Shown here in pieces: positions 53,087 through 61,799 of a stretch of 64,000 nt of DNA. The DNA is taken from contig CALVAK010000002.1 of NCBI GenBank assembly GCA_944325525.1, positions 62,001 through 126,000 on the forward strand. The letters run 5' to 3'. How positions within the stretch are numbered: position 1 is the first letter of the stretch; each line of letters opens with the position of its first letter. Source of the stretch: Candidatus Gastranaerophilales bacterium (lineage in GTDB: Bacteria; Cyanobacteriota; Vampirovibrionia; Gastranaerophilales; Gastranaerophilaceae). The notes beneath the pieces were generated by a model. The model did no database searches and was not told the origin of the DNA. It was given only the letters and a program-made list of their open reading frames with translations. The position numbers and the translations under genes were made by a program.

Positions 53087-54025
53087 ATGAAGAAAAAAGC
53101 ATTAAGAACTATTCTATGTATATTTTTTGTTATTGTATCTATACTATTTATAACAAAAAATGTTTATTCTTATGAAAATTTTGACGGAAGATATTCATAT
53201 AGTACATATAATGAACTGCCTTCAAATAATTATGCAGAATCTGTTAGTAACAAAGAAATTCTTTTTATTGTTGATTATTCTGCCAGTATGCGTAAGTCTT
53301 TCGGATATTCAACAAGAATTTTCCACGCTATAGATTCTCTAAATTCGATTTTATCAGATTTACCGGATAATACCAGGATAGGACTAAGGGTCTTTGGAAT
53401 AACAGATGATTCATCATTATCTTTTAGTGATGATGATTCTCAATTATTGAGTTATAGAAATAGACTTTGTGCTGCATCTCAGCTAGTTGTTCCTATAAAT
53501 AGCAATAATGTAAGTAATATATCTGAAAAATTATCTATGTATAATCCAAAAGGAGCAACTCCTATAGGTTATTCTCTCAGACAGGCTGTACAATTTGATT
53601 TTAATATACCAAATTCATTAAAACATATTATTTTAATAACTGACGGCAGAGAAAATTGTGGTGATGATCCTTGTGAATTTATAAAACATTTAATGAGAAC
53701 AAGAAATGATATAAGAATTGATGTAATAGGAATAACACTTGAAGAAAACGCATACTCACAATTATCTTGCATTGCAAAATTTGCAAACGGAGAATTTTAT
53801 AATATAAAAGACCCCGGTAATTTTAGCGTAAAATTAAAAGATTTAATTACGGCTGATACTTCTTTTAATTCATATTACAAGCCTGAAACCACAGCTAAAG
53901 CCCCAAAGACAAATGTTTCAGATGAATATTATTTTAAACCTGGCAGTATAAAAAATTTTGAAAATACTAATTTCTATAATAAATCTATTAAATATAATAA
54001 TTATGCGTTTGAATTTGATATATAA
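53087..54025 (+). CDS. Exported VWA-domain protein 2
   Basis: The 312-residue protein starts at an ATG preceded by CAGGT, followed at once by a signal peptide (MKKKALRTIL-CIFFVIVSIL). The VWA domain has MIDAS Asp63-x-Ser65-x-Ser67 (VDYSASM), GATPIGYSL and LITDGRENCGDDPC. An extended C-terminal tail (about 265-312) beyond the VWA domain is present only in this copy. An upstream in-frame ATG at 53042 is part of a promoter and is rejected as start. Confidence 0.88.
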   Translation: MKKKALRTILCIFFVIVSILFITKNVYSYENFDGRYSYSTYNELPSNNYAESVSNKEILFIVDYSASMRKSFGYSTRIFHAIDSLNSILSDLPDNTRIGLRVFGITDDSSLSFSDDDSQLLSYRNRLCAASQLVVPINSNNVSNISEKLSMYNPKGATPIGYSLRQAVQFDFNIPNSLKHIILITDGRENCGDDPCEFIKHLMRTRNDIRIDVIGITLEENAYSQLSCIAKFANGEFYNIKDPGNFSVKLKDLITADTSFNSYYKPETTAKAPKTNVSDEYYFKPGSIKNFENTNFYNKSIKYNNYAFEFDI

Positions 54026-54040
54026 AAAACCTTTAGGATA

Positions 54041-54069
54041 ATGACACTTTATATAATTTCTGCTAGTAT
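54041..54069 (+). promoter_or_regulatory. Promoter of VWA gene 3
   Basis: ATGACA (54041-54046), 17 bases and TGC-TAGTAT (TAGTAT at 54064-54069). As for gene 2, the in-frame ATG of the -35 box is not the start. Confidence 0.6.
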
Positions 54070-54094
54070 AAAAATATCAGTTTACGAGTGTATC

Positions 54095-54844
54095 ATGAAA
54101 AAGAAAATATTATATATACTTTTTTCTTTATTGTTTATTAATTTGTCTTCTTTGAGTGTCTCGGCAGAAGCAAATTTTACGTATTCAACACCGCAAAATT
54201 ATAATTTTCAACCCCGAAATAATAATGATGGTTCTCCTGAAAAAATTCTATTCATTGTAGATTTTTCAAACAGTATGAATGAAAGGTTAGGATATAGGAC
54301 AAAACTTGATATTGCCCTTTCAACAATGAAAGAAACATTATCATTGATTCCGCCGAATACTCATGTTGGGTTAAGAGTATATGGTCATAAAACCGGTTTT
54401 ACTCCAAAGCAAAGCTGCAGTGCTTCTGAATTAATATCCCCTATTCAATCTGGTAATACTGTAAATATTTATACAAAATTAAGTTCTATAAATGCTGTAG
54501 GCTGGACACCTATTACATTTTCTCTTAAACAGGCTGCTTTTTTTGACTTTACTGATACAACCTCAAAAAAAAGAATTATATTAATAAGTGACGGCGGAGA
54601 AAATTGCGATGAAAGCCCTTGCGATTTTGTTATTGATTTAATGAAATACAGAGATGACATAAGAGTTGATGTTATAGCTCTTGCTGTTGGAGATCAAGAT
54701 GCTAATAATCAATTAAAATGTGTTGCTCTCGTTACTTCTGGTAAATTTTATAATGCTAATACTGCTGCTGAACTAAAAAACAGCCTTCAGGATTCTTTAA
54801 ATCTTCAAAAGGAAGTTCAAGGAGTAATTATCAATCAAGAATAA
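54095..54844 (+). CDS. Exported VWA-domain protein 3
   Basis: The 249-residue protein starts with a signal peptide (MKKKILYILFSLLFINL, cleavage near SVSA-E) and has a VWA domain with MIDAS Asp56-x-Ser58-x-Ser60 (VDFSNSM), GWTPITFSL and LISDGGENCDESPC. It is the copy with the most canonical surrounding sequence (VGLRVYGHKTG). Tandem with two paralogues and with the same promoter type. Confidence 0.88.
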   Translation: MKKKILYILFSLLFINLSSLSVSAEANFTYSTPQNYNFQPRNNNDGSPEKILFIVDFSNSMNERLGYRTKLDIALSTMKETLSLIPPNTHVGLRVYGHKTGFTPKQSCSASELISPIQSGNTVNIYTKLSSINAVGWTPITFSLKQAAFFDFTDTTSKKRIILISDGGENCDESPCDFVIDLMKYRDDIRVDVIALAVGDQDANNQLKCVALVTSGKFYNANTAAELKNSLQDSLNLQKEVQGVIINQE

Positions 54845-54863
54845 TCAATTATTTTAGGTAGTT

Positions 54864-56486
54864 ATGGAAAAAATTTTAAAAGGAAAAAATTTATTTTTTT
54901 TATTTAATATATTTATTATTTTAATTATATTCTTTTTTATAAAACTACTTCAAAAAAATTCTGTAATGATAATGCATGATATTTTCATGCCGTTTGAATT
55001 TAATATTTTTAACTCTTATGGAAGAATTCCCGGTCAGGTAATCGGATATTTGTTAAATAATTTTTTGCCGGATTTATTTAACTTACATCCGAATGATTTT
55101 AGAGCTGGATTGGGATCTACTATTTTTACAGTTATATATATTATTCTTTTATTTGTTTTTTCTTATTGTTTTTTTCTCGGAAATTACAAAGAAAAATCAA
55201 TTTTCAGCTATTTTGAAACAGGATTTTTGTTAATATTCTCGTCTTTGCTATTTTGCCTGCCAATAGGTCTTTCATTTGTAAAAAATTCTTATCCTCTTGT
55301 CTTTTCACAATTTAGAGAATATACTGTTGTTTCAGAATATACGCTCGGATTAATCCCTTTTTTTCTCTTTATTTTTTTATTGTATAAGGTTTTTATTAAT
55401 AATTTTAAGTTAGATAAAAAACAAGTATATTTGTATTCATTTATTTTTTTTCTTACTTCTTTTTGGAATGAATTTTTAATGTTAACTTCCCTTTTTGTAT
55501 TAACCTTTTTACTTATTTTATACAAAAAGAAAGCAATCAATATTTTTAAAGAAAATTATCTAATATTTATTTCTTATTTCGCCGGTATATTTGTTTTTAT
55601 CTTATTCTCTGACTTCTTTTCAGGTAATACAATTGCAAGCTATGAATATTCATTTATTGATTCTTTTAAAAATATTTTTATATATTTTAAATTGTTTATT
55701 AAAAGCTTCTCTTATTTTGTAATATTTGACAAATTAATATATTTTATTTTAATATTTCTTTTTTCTTTTCTAGTTTTAAAATTTGACAAGGAAAAAGGAA
55801 AAGAAATTGTCTTCTTTAATTTTTCGATTTTATTCGGAGTACTAACAACATTATTTAGCTCAATTTTATTTATTAACTTAACATCAGAATTTTTTTTATT
55901 TTTAAAAACATCTTTTGTTATTTTATATACTGATATTCTTATTGCTATTTGTTTAATAATACTCGGCAGAGTGTATTTTTATAAACCAAATATTATAAAA
56001 AAAATATCATTTATAATACTTTTTATAGTTTTAAATACATCTTATGCGGCATACGGTTATCTAAATTACAATAAATATATTAGTTATTTTCAAAAAATTA
56101 AGGTACAGGCATATCGCATTGAAGAATTAACTATTTTATATACTATTAAAGATAAAATTATAAAATATCCTGTATCTTATGCATTAGAAAATCATTTCTT
56201 TAATCGAAGAGGCAATATACATTTTGCCTCGGAGGAGAATAAAGTTAGTAATTATGAAAATTTTTATGTTGCAATATATAAAAAATATTATAATAATGAA
56301 GAAGATGAATTCAGATATATTTTTCGCAGTGATAAAGAAGTATTTAAAGAGTATGCTGCAATGTTAAAAGAATTTGGATATGACTATGTGACGGATTTTT
56401 ATATTTTATATTCTAAGAATCCCTTTACAGAGATGAGAAATAAATATATTAATGAACTTACAAAGAGGGAAAGCACTTATGATTAA
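54864..56486 (+). CDS. Polytopic membrane protein, unknown
   Basis: The 540-residue protein has about eleven hydrophobic segments from residue 12 to about 410 and a soluble C-terminal part (about 415-540). The topology resembles GT-C-type or flippase-like envelope enzymes, and the segment with SFWNEF near 201-206 could be functional, but no family motif is certain. It shares an 8-base overlap with the cytidylyltransferase, so it probably acts in the same glycan or wall-teichoic-like pathway (inference). RBS is a weak TTAGG. Confidence 0.65.
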   Translation: MEKILKGKNLFFLFNIFIILIIFFFIKLLQKNSVMIMHDIFMPFEFNIFNSYGRIPGQVIGYLLNNFLPDLFNLHPNDFRAGLGSTIFTVIYIILLFVFSYCFFLGNYKEKSIFSYFETGFLLIFSSLLFCLPIGLSFVKNSYPLVFSQFREYTVVSEYTLGLIPFFLFIFLLYKVFINNFKLDKKQVYLYSFIFFLTSFWNEFLMLTSLFVLTFLLILYKKKAINIFKENYLIFISYFAGIFVFILFSDFFSGNTIASYEYSFIDSFKNIFIYFKLFIKSFSYFVIFDKLIYFILIFLFSFLVLKFDKEKGKEIVFFNFSILFGVLTTLFSSILFINLTSEFFLFLKTSFVILYTDILIAICLIILGRVYFYKPNIIKKISFIILFIVLNTSYAAYGYLNYNKYISYFQKIKVQAYRIEELTILYTIKDKIIKYPVSYALENHFFNRRGNIHFASEENKVSNYENFYVAIYKKYYNNEEDEFRYIFRSDKEVFKEYAAMLKEFGYDYVTDFYILYSKNPFTEMRNKYINELTKRESTYD

Positions 56487-57186
56487 TTACGCAATAATAC
56501 TGGTTTCAGGAACAGGCAGCAGAACAGGACTTAAAATACCTAAACAATTTGTTAAAATTTCCGGTAAAACAATTCTTGAATATTCTGTTTCAGCGTTTGA
56601 AAAAAATAAAAATATTGACCGAATTATTGTTGTATCTAATCCGTTATATATAGATTTAACGAAAAACATTATACAAAAATCCGGGTTTAAAAAAGTAATA
56701 AATGTTCTTGAAGGCGGCGAAACAAGACAACAAAGCTCATATATCGGTATTAATTCAATAAAGGACACTAATGCTAAAGTATTAATCCATGATGGTGTCA
56801 GACCTTTTATTTCACAAAAAATTATAAACAACTGTATTGAGGCTCTTAATTTTTATAAGGCTGTTAATGTTGCTGTTGAATCATCAGATACAATATTTGA
56901 GATAAATGATAAAAATATAATAAAAAATATCCCTGAAAGAAAATTTTTAAAAAGATGCCAAACTCCTCAATGCTTTGATATTAACATAATAAAAAGTGCA
57001 CACGAACTTGCAGTTAAAGACTCTTTATATAATTTTTCCGATGACTGTGGTTTGGTGTTGAAATATAACCTGTCTGATATATATGTGGTTGATGGTTCAA
57101 TGTATAATATTAAAATTACATATCCTATTGACATAGAAATTGCTGAAATTATTGCAGATAAATTAAAAAAAGAAGAGATAATATAA
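56479..57186 (+). CDS. IspD/TarI-family cytidylyltransferase
   Basis: The 235-residue protein has the nucleotide-binding loop GTGSRTGLKIPKQF (about 10-23), HDGVRPFIS, SDTIFE, IPERKFLKRCQTPQCF and a C-terminal NIKITYPIDIEIAEI. These match CTP:sugar-alcohol-phosphate cytidylyltransferases. NIKIT and IP-R motifs lean to the TarI (CDP-ribitol) type rather than IspD (MEP pathway), but the two cannot be separated safely. The first loop has SG in place of the usual AG. GAGGG at 9 bases supports ATG 56479 rather than the frame start 27 bases upstream. Confidence 0.82.
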   Translation: MINYAIILVSGTGSRTGLKIPKQFVKISGKTILEYSVSAFEKNKNIDRIIVVSNPLYIDLTKNIIQKSGFKKVINVLEGGETRQQSSYIGINSIKDTNAKVLIHDGVRPFISQKIINNCIEALNFYKAVNVAVESSDTIFEINDKNIIKNIPERKFLKRCQTPQCFDINIIKSAHELAVKDSLYNFSDDCGLVLKYNLSDIYVVDGSMYNIKITYPIDIEIAEIIADKLKKEEII

Positions 57187-57203
57187 TTATTACCTCTTCT
57201 TTT
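57166..57203 (+). terminator. Possible terminator after the cytidylyltransferase gene
   Basis: AAAGAAGAG pairs with CTCTTCTTT across the stop codon region, followed by a short T-run. Confidence 0.5.
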
Positions 57204-57224
57204 ATACTTAACCACTTTTTTAGA

Positions 57225-58946
57225 TTATTTATATAATGGGGCAAGTTTTGCTTCTTGCTGAGGAATTACACCTTCTTCAATAGGAAGGTATACTCTGTAG
57301 TCAATGACACTGAAACAATTGTCAATAGATTCAATTTTCTTTAATTCTTCATCATTAATATTTTCAGATTCAATCATATCAGCAATTTTTTCAAATCTTT
57401 CAACGTGTTCCATAAATCTGTCAGTAGCATAGTCTTTAGCCTGCCAAGTGGTAATAAGGAAAGGCCAATCAGAACTTTGAAGTAATAAATTTTCTCTTGC
57501 GAGCTGGTTTAATGCCCTTAATAATAGTTGATTTTCAGGGACTTTTTCATATTTAGATACAATATTAATGATTCTTTTTTCACAAGCATGAATAATAGGC
57601 CACATCCACTCAGTAAGATGATTAAGCCATACATAGAAGTGGCCTCCCTGTCCCCAGGAACTTTCAGGAATTTGAATTGTATCAACCGGCGGATGTTTTT
57701 CAAGATATTCACCTGCGGTTAATCTTTCTATCTCAGGTATAAAATTATTCATTTTTCTTATAACTTGCTTAATAAATTCTATACCTTCAAACCACCAGTG
57801 ACCGTATAATTCAGTATCGAAAGAAACCATCAAAAGACCTTCTTTGCCTTTTTCTTTCTTGTAATCATTTAACAAATGATATATAAGAGTAGTATAGTGG
57901 TCAGAATTTGAATTAACCTGATTCATAGCAAGAACAGGATCATAAAGCATTTTGTCACCCAAATCAGTTTTAGGAGATGTAATTCTCCAATAATTCATAC
58001 CGGATTTATCATCTTTTTTATGAAATTCTCTGTAGCATCCATCTCCCGGATATCCGTCAGCAGCAGACCACACCTGAAAACCTGCTCTATCGTTTCTACC
58101 CATAACAGCTACCTGTGCATCAGGAAGCCAGTATGCAGAAAATGTATCATAACCGGTAGCTTCTCTTTGTGGAAGTGGAATATATTCTATATTTCCATAT
58201 ATGCCAACAACTCTTCTGTTTCCTACAGAATTTCCGCCTTCTATAACATGAGATTCTGTAAAGAAATATTCAATGCCATTATTTTGAAGGGTAACTTCAA
58301 TAGCTGGTCTCCACTTTTTCTTTCCGTCTTTACCTGTAAATTCATATCCTTGCCTGTATGCACATTCAGGAAGCCAAGCACCTTTTGCTTTCTTACCGAA
58401 CAATCTTTTTGTTGTATCAGAACCTACTTTAAACTGTGCATTTAAATTTGAATCAGTTGCAAGAAGTGGAGAAAATCCATGTGTTGCTCCGGATGTTGTT
58501 ATTTCAATACAACCCAGGTCTTGATATTTTCTAAACGCTGCTATCAAATCTTTATTATATTTGTTTATAAAAGAATCTTTTATATGATTAAACCAGTCAA
58601 AATAATATTTAGCAAGATACTTTAAATGCTGTGAATGTTCTACTTTAGGGTCAGGATACCTTTCAAGATCTTTTGATACAGCCTCAATTCTTGAGTCTAA
58701 GTATTTTATAAATCCTTCTTTTAAATGTTCATCATTTAATTGTTCCGCAAGTATTGGAGTAATGCCAACAGTTAATTTAGCTTTAATACCTTCTTCTTCA
58801 TATAATTCTGATATTGCATTTAATAATGGCACATATGTCTCTGACATACATTCATATAAATTTTCTTCCCCAAAAGGCCACATACCAGCTTTTCTATAAA
58901 AAGGAAGGTGCGAATGTAACATAAATACAAATGAACCTACTGTCAT
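57225..58946 (-). CDS. GH57 1,4-alpha-glucan branching enzyme
   Basis: The 573-residue enzyme has the GH57 start VFMLHSHLPF (about 7-16), GATHGFSPLL, the nucleophile Glu194 in WLPECAY and the catalytic acid Asp377 in VSFDTELYGHWWFEG, followed by a helical DUF1957-type C-terminal domain. GH57 branching enzymes introduce alpha-1,6 branches into glycogen; a glycogen synthase is also encoded in this window, so the two could work together. Length about 530-570 is normal. The gene appears monocistronic. Confidence 0.93.
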   Translation of the reverse strand: MTVGSFVFMLHSHLPFYRKAGMWPFGEENLYECMSETYVPLLNAISELYEEEGIKAKLTVGITPILAEQLNDEHLKEGFIKYLDSRIEAVSKDLERYPDPKVEHSQHLKYLAKYYFDWFNHIKDSFINKYNKDLIAAFRKYQDLGCIEITTSGATHGFSPLLATDSNLNAQFKVGSDTTKRLFGKKAKGAWLPECAYRQGYEFTGKDGKKKWRPAIEVTLQNNGIEYFFTESHVIEGGNSVGNRRVVGIYGNIEYIPLPQREATGYDTFSAYWLPDAQVAVMGRNDRAGFQVWSAADGYPGDGCYREFHKKDDKSGMNYWRITSPKTDLGDKMLYDPVLAMNQVNSNSDHYTTLIYHLLNDYKKEKGKEGLLMVSFDTELYGHWWFEGIEFIKQVIRKMNNFIPEIERLTAGEYLEKHPPVDTIQIPESSWGQGGHFYVWLNHLTEWMWPIIHACEKRIINIVSKYEKVPENQLLLRALNQLARENLLLQSSDWPFLITTWQAKDYATDRFMEHVERFEKIADMIESENINDEELKKIESIDNCFSVIDYRVYLPIEEGVIPQQEAKLAPLYK

Positions 58947-59118
58947 ATATATCCTCCAATTCTTTTTATTTATTTACTTTAGTATTTATAGCATAAATTT
59001 TAAAAAAATATAACCCTGTAGAACTAATTCTCAAGTATTGTTTACAAAACTTTGAAAAAAATAATAAGAGTAACAAAATTTTTAAAGTTTAGAGTTAAAA
59101 CAAACAGGATGTAAATAT

Positions 59119-60159
59119 ATGAAAATCTGCGAATTAAGAAATAAATATTACAGCAAAAAAGAAAACATTAAGCTGTCAGAGAATCTTAAACAAAACACAC
59201 TATTACAGGCAAGTGAAAGCATAAAATCGTGCAAACTATCAATTCTTTCAAAAGATGTATTTGAACGCAACATTTCATTCGGTAAAGAAAATAGTGACAA
59301 CTCTAAAGATATGTCGTTTGAAAGCTTTAAAGATTGGTCAGATAGAACTGCTTTTGTCACAAGAGTGAAGGATATTGCAGACATTAGCGGAAAAATTTTA
59401 GGTTCTGGTTTTGAAGGTTCAACATTTGAAATTCCCGATTCAGATAAATGGGTTATAAAAAAGTACAATCGTGCAGATATTATACCTGTTAGTCTGTCTG
59501 AAACTGAAATCGTCAAAGTTGAAGATATATCTCCGGAATTAAATATAGGACAGTGTATCGCAAGAATTAATATACCATGCGGGAAAAATTATTCTTCTGT
59601 TTATTACATTTTAAAAAGACAAACAGGAAAATCCTACGGTGTACCGTTTTCATCGTCGGATGAGATAAATGAAGTAAATGTCAATATACATTTGAAATCA
59701 CTTAAAAGTCTTTCAGAAATGCCTCAAGAAGCTTTCGATAAATGCATATCCGATATAGCATATATAACAGAAAGAAATTATGAGATAGATTGTTGTAATC
59801 CGTATAATTTCTTGATAGATGAAGATAGAAAAAGCATAAATTTCGTTGATATAATTGATAGATATAATAAAGAATCCACTCAATTTGGAGAAGTTTTATT
59901 TGCATTACTAGACGGTATGTTTGCTATAAATCTCGAAAAAAATCCTTCATTTACAGATGAAAAAATAGAGTCTGCATTATATAGCGATAAAATTATAAGT
60001 AAGTATCTTAAAGCGATGAAAAAAGCTAATGTTGCCTTTAATGAAGGGAAATACTTCAATAAAATTTTATCATCTAAACTTTTAGACAGAGTATTAAATG
60101 GAAAATCTACTGACGAAAAACTTCAACGACTAAAAGGATTAGGCTTGTTTGAAGCTTGA
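59119..60159 (+). CDS. Kinase-like protein with N-terminal SFG motif, lineage-specific
   Basis: The 346-residue protein has a glycine-rich loop GSGFEGSTF (95-103) followed 11 residues later by the WVIKKY Lys pair (114-115), and later a catalytic-loop-like DCCNPYNFLID (Asp224, Asn230) and FVDI (Asp244), in the order of protein-kinase-like folds. The typical HRD and DFG are not exact, so activity is unproven. The N-terminal 90 residues are outside the domain and contain RNISFGK (50-56), a motif of the type seen in other unusual proteins here. AGGA precedes the ATG at 9 bases. Lies just upstream of tmRNA. Confidence 0.6.
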   Translation: MKICELRNKYYSKKENIKLSENLKQNTLLQASESIKSCKLSILSKDVFERNISFGKENSDNSKDMSFESFKDWSDRTAFVTRVKDIADISGKILGSGFEGSTFEIPDSDKWVIKKYNRADIIPVSLSETEIVKVEDISPELNIGQCIARINIPCGKNYSSVYYILKRQTGKSYGVPFSSSDEINEVNVNIHLKSLKSLSEMPQEAFDKCISDIAYITERNYEIDCCNPYNFLIDEDRKSINFVDIIDRYNKESTQFGEVLFALLDGMFAINLEKNPSFTDEKIESALYSDKIISKYLKAMKKANVAFNEGKYFNKILSSKLLDRVLNGKSTDEKLQRLKGLGLFEA

Positions 60160-60213
60160 AATTGAAAAAATATTCTGTAATAATAAAAATACAGAACATT
60201 GAAAATTAAAAAT

Positions 60214-60605
60214 GGGGACGTTATGGATTTGACGGGTGGATTGGTGTAATCAGGCTGCGAGTCTCAGTGCTGTTCTGAGTTATCAACAAGCAAATTAAAA
60301 TAAACGCTACAAACAACGTAGTAAAAGCTGATTTCTCAAGAGTTAGAGCTCTTGCTGCATAAGTGCAGTTCAGCCATTATGTCAGACCAGCTTGCCGTTT
60401 GATATAGTGCCAGTATGCAAGCTGCAATCCGGTAATGAAAGTAGCCGGATCAAGTAATACTTTCAAACTGCGTATCAGTTAAAACTGCTTTGGTAATATT
60501 ATAGGATTGGTTCGTGCCATAGTATTATCGAGAATAACAGGCCTACGCTCGTAGATGCAGGTTTATATCCCATTCCGGACGAGAGTTCGAATCTCTCCGT
60601 CTCCA
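60214..60605 (+). ncRNA. ssrA: Transfer-messenger RNA (tmRNA), one-piece
   Basis: The 5' end GGGGACG pairs over 7 positions with CGTCTCC at the 3' end; a T-arm GAGAG-TTCGAAT-CTCTC precedes it. Inside is a short reading frame from a GCT resume codon (60306) to a TAA (60360-60362) encoding the tag (A)TNNVVKADFSRVRALAA, which has a cyanobacteria-like NNVV start and an ALAA protease signal. CCA is not encoded. Length 392 bases; pseudoknot regions lie between the tag and the acceptor stem. It rescues stalled ribosomes and tags proteins for degradation with SmpB. Confidence 0.95.
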
Positions 60606-60617
60606 GATTTAAAAGGA

Positions 60618-60643
60618 AGAGACCGACGAAGGTCTCTTTTTTA
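60618..60643 (+). terminator. Terminator after tmRNA
   Basis: An AGAGACC/GGTCTCT stem with a short loop and a T-run follows the tmRNA by 12 bases. Confidence 0.8.
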
Positions 60644-60921
60644 TGTCAGGATCCCGCGGCTTGCGTGTTTTACATAAAAACAGTGAATTTCTTTTTGTGA
60701 TTTTTTTAAGATATTTCGTGATATAACCAAAAATTCTCTTTTGGCTAATAAAAAGAGTCCTTTTGTAAAAATTTTTGCAGTGCATGTTTTGACCTAATGG
60801 AATATTTATTAGACTTTTTGTTTTCTCTGGAAATAGATGTTACAATCTTATGTCTAAAAATAGAAAAAGTAAGAATAAAATATATTTTGCAAGATATCAC
60901 ATCTTGACAATTAGGTAAAAA
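60644..60921. other. Non-coding remnant region downstream of tmRNA
   Basis: No intact gene is seen. The stretch holds a CCAAAA/CTTTTGG-type inverted repeat (60727-60744), a promoter-like pair TTGTTT and TACAAT near 60820-60850 with a 22-codon ORF behind it, and several ATTAGGT words (about 60910-60948) just before the Fic fragment. Location next to tmRNA, a common insertion site, suggests an old insertion that has decayed. Confidence 0.4.
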
Positions 60922-61799
60922 AATATATTATTAGGTCTAATTAGGTATTTTATATTTGAAAATCTAGATATAAAATTTAATAGTCAGATGCTTTCGCATT
61001 GAAAAAAGTCGCAACAATAGAAAGTGTAGGTTCTTCAAATCGTATTGAAGGGAATAAGTTATCTGATAAGCAAGTTGAAGAATTACTATCTAGAATAAAT
61101 AAGCAATCTTTTGCAAACCGTGATGAAGAAGAAGTTGCAGGTTATGCAAAACTTGCAGATACAATTTTTGAAGATTGGGAAGTTATTCCTTTATCAGAAA
61201 ACTATATCAAGCAATTACATAAAATATTACTTGAATATTCATTAAAGGATGAAAAGCATAAAGGTGAATATAAAAAAATATCAAATGCAGTAGCTGCTTA
61301 TGATAATGATGGAAAAGAATTAGGGATTGTATTCGAAACAGCAACTCCATTTGAAACACCTTTAAAAATGCAAGAACTGGTAGAATGGACGAATAAAAAT
61401 CTTAAAGATAGATTTTATCATCCATTGATAGTTATAGGTATTTTTGTTGTAAATTTTCTTGCTATTCATCCCTTTCAAGATGGTAACGGAAGATTATCCA
61501 GAGCTATAACCAATTTGTTACTACTAAAAGCAGGTTATAAATATATTCCATATAGTTCTATGGAGTCAATTATTGAGGATAAAAAAGAAGCATATTACAG
61601 AGCATTACGTCAAACTCAAATGACATTGAATAATAATCCGGATTACACTACTTGGCTCATGTTTTTCTTAAAGACCTTGCAGAAACAAAAAATAAGACTT
61701 AAATATAAATTGGAGCATACAGAACTAAGAAAGATTTCCAATCTTGATTTGCCGGAAATATCTGCGAAAATAATGGCGGATTTGATTTTATTTAATTGA
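60922..61799 (+). pseudogene. Fic-family protein, probably frameshifted and truncated at both ends
   Basis: The open frame 60999-61799 keeps the Fic core: an inhibitory-helix-like SSNRIEGN motif (class II type) near its start and the catalytic HPFQDGNGRLSR motif. Fic enzymes transfer AMP or similar groups to proteins. There is no good start: the first codon is a TTG with no Shine-Dalgarno and an in-frame stop sits six codons upstream. The -1 frame upstream stays open for about 25 codons and ends ENLDIKFNSQMLSH, plausibly the lost N-terminus before a frameshift near 61000. The 3' end stops inside the convergent proC, so the usual winged-helix C-terminus is missing. Confidence 0.6.

Noticed and set aside
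58020..58445. 141-codon plus-strand frame
   Set aside because: It lies antisense within the GH57 branching enzyme gene, has no recognisable domain and no ribosome binding site.
60821..60914. 22-codon ORF MSKNRKSKNK... downstream of tmRNA
   Set aside because: It has a promoter-like sequence but no Shine-Dalgarno and no sign of conservation; treated as part of a decayed region.
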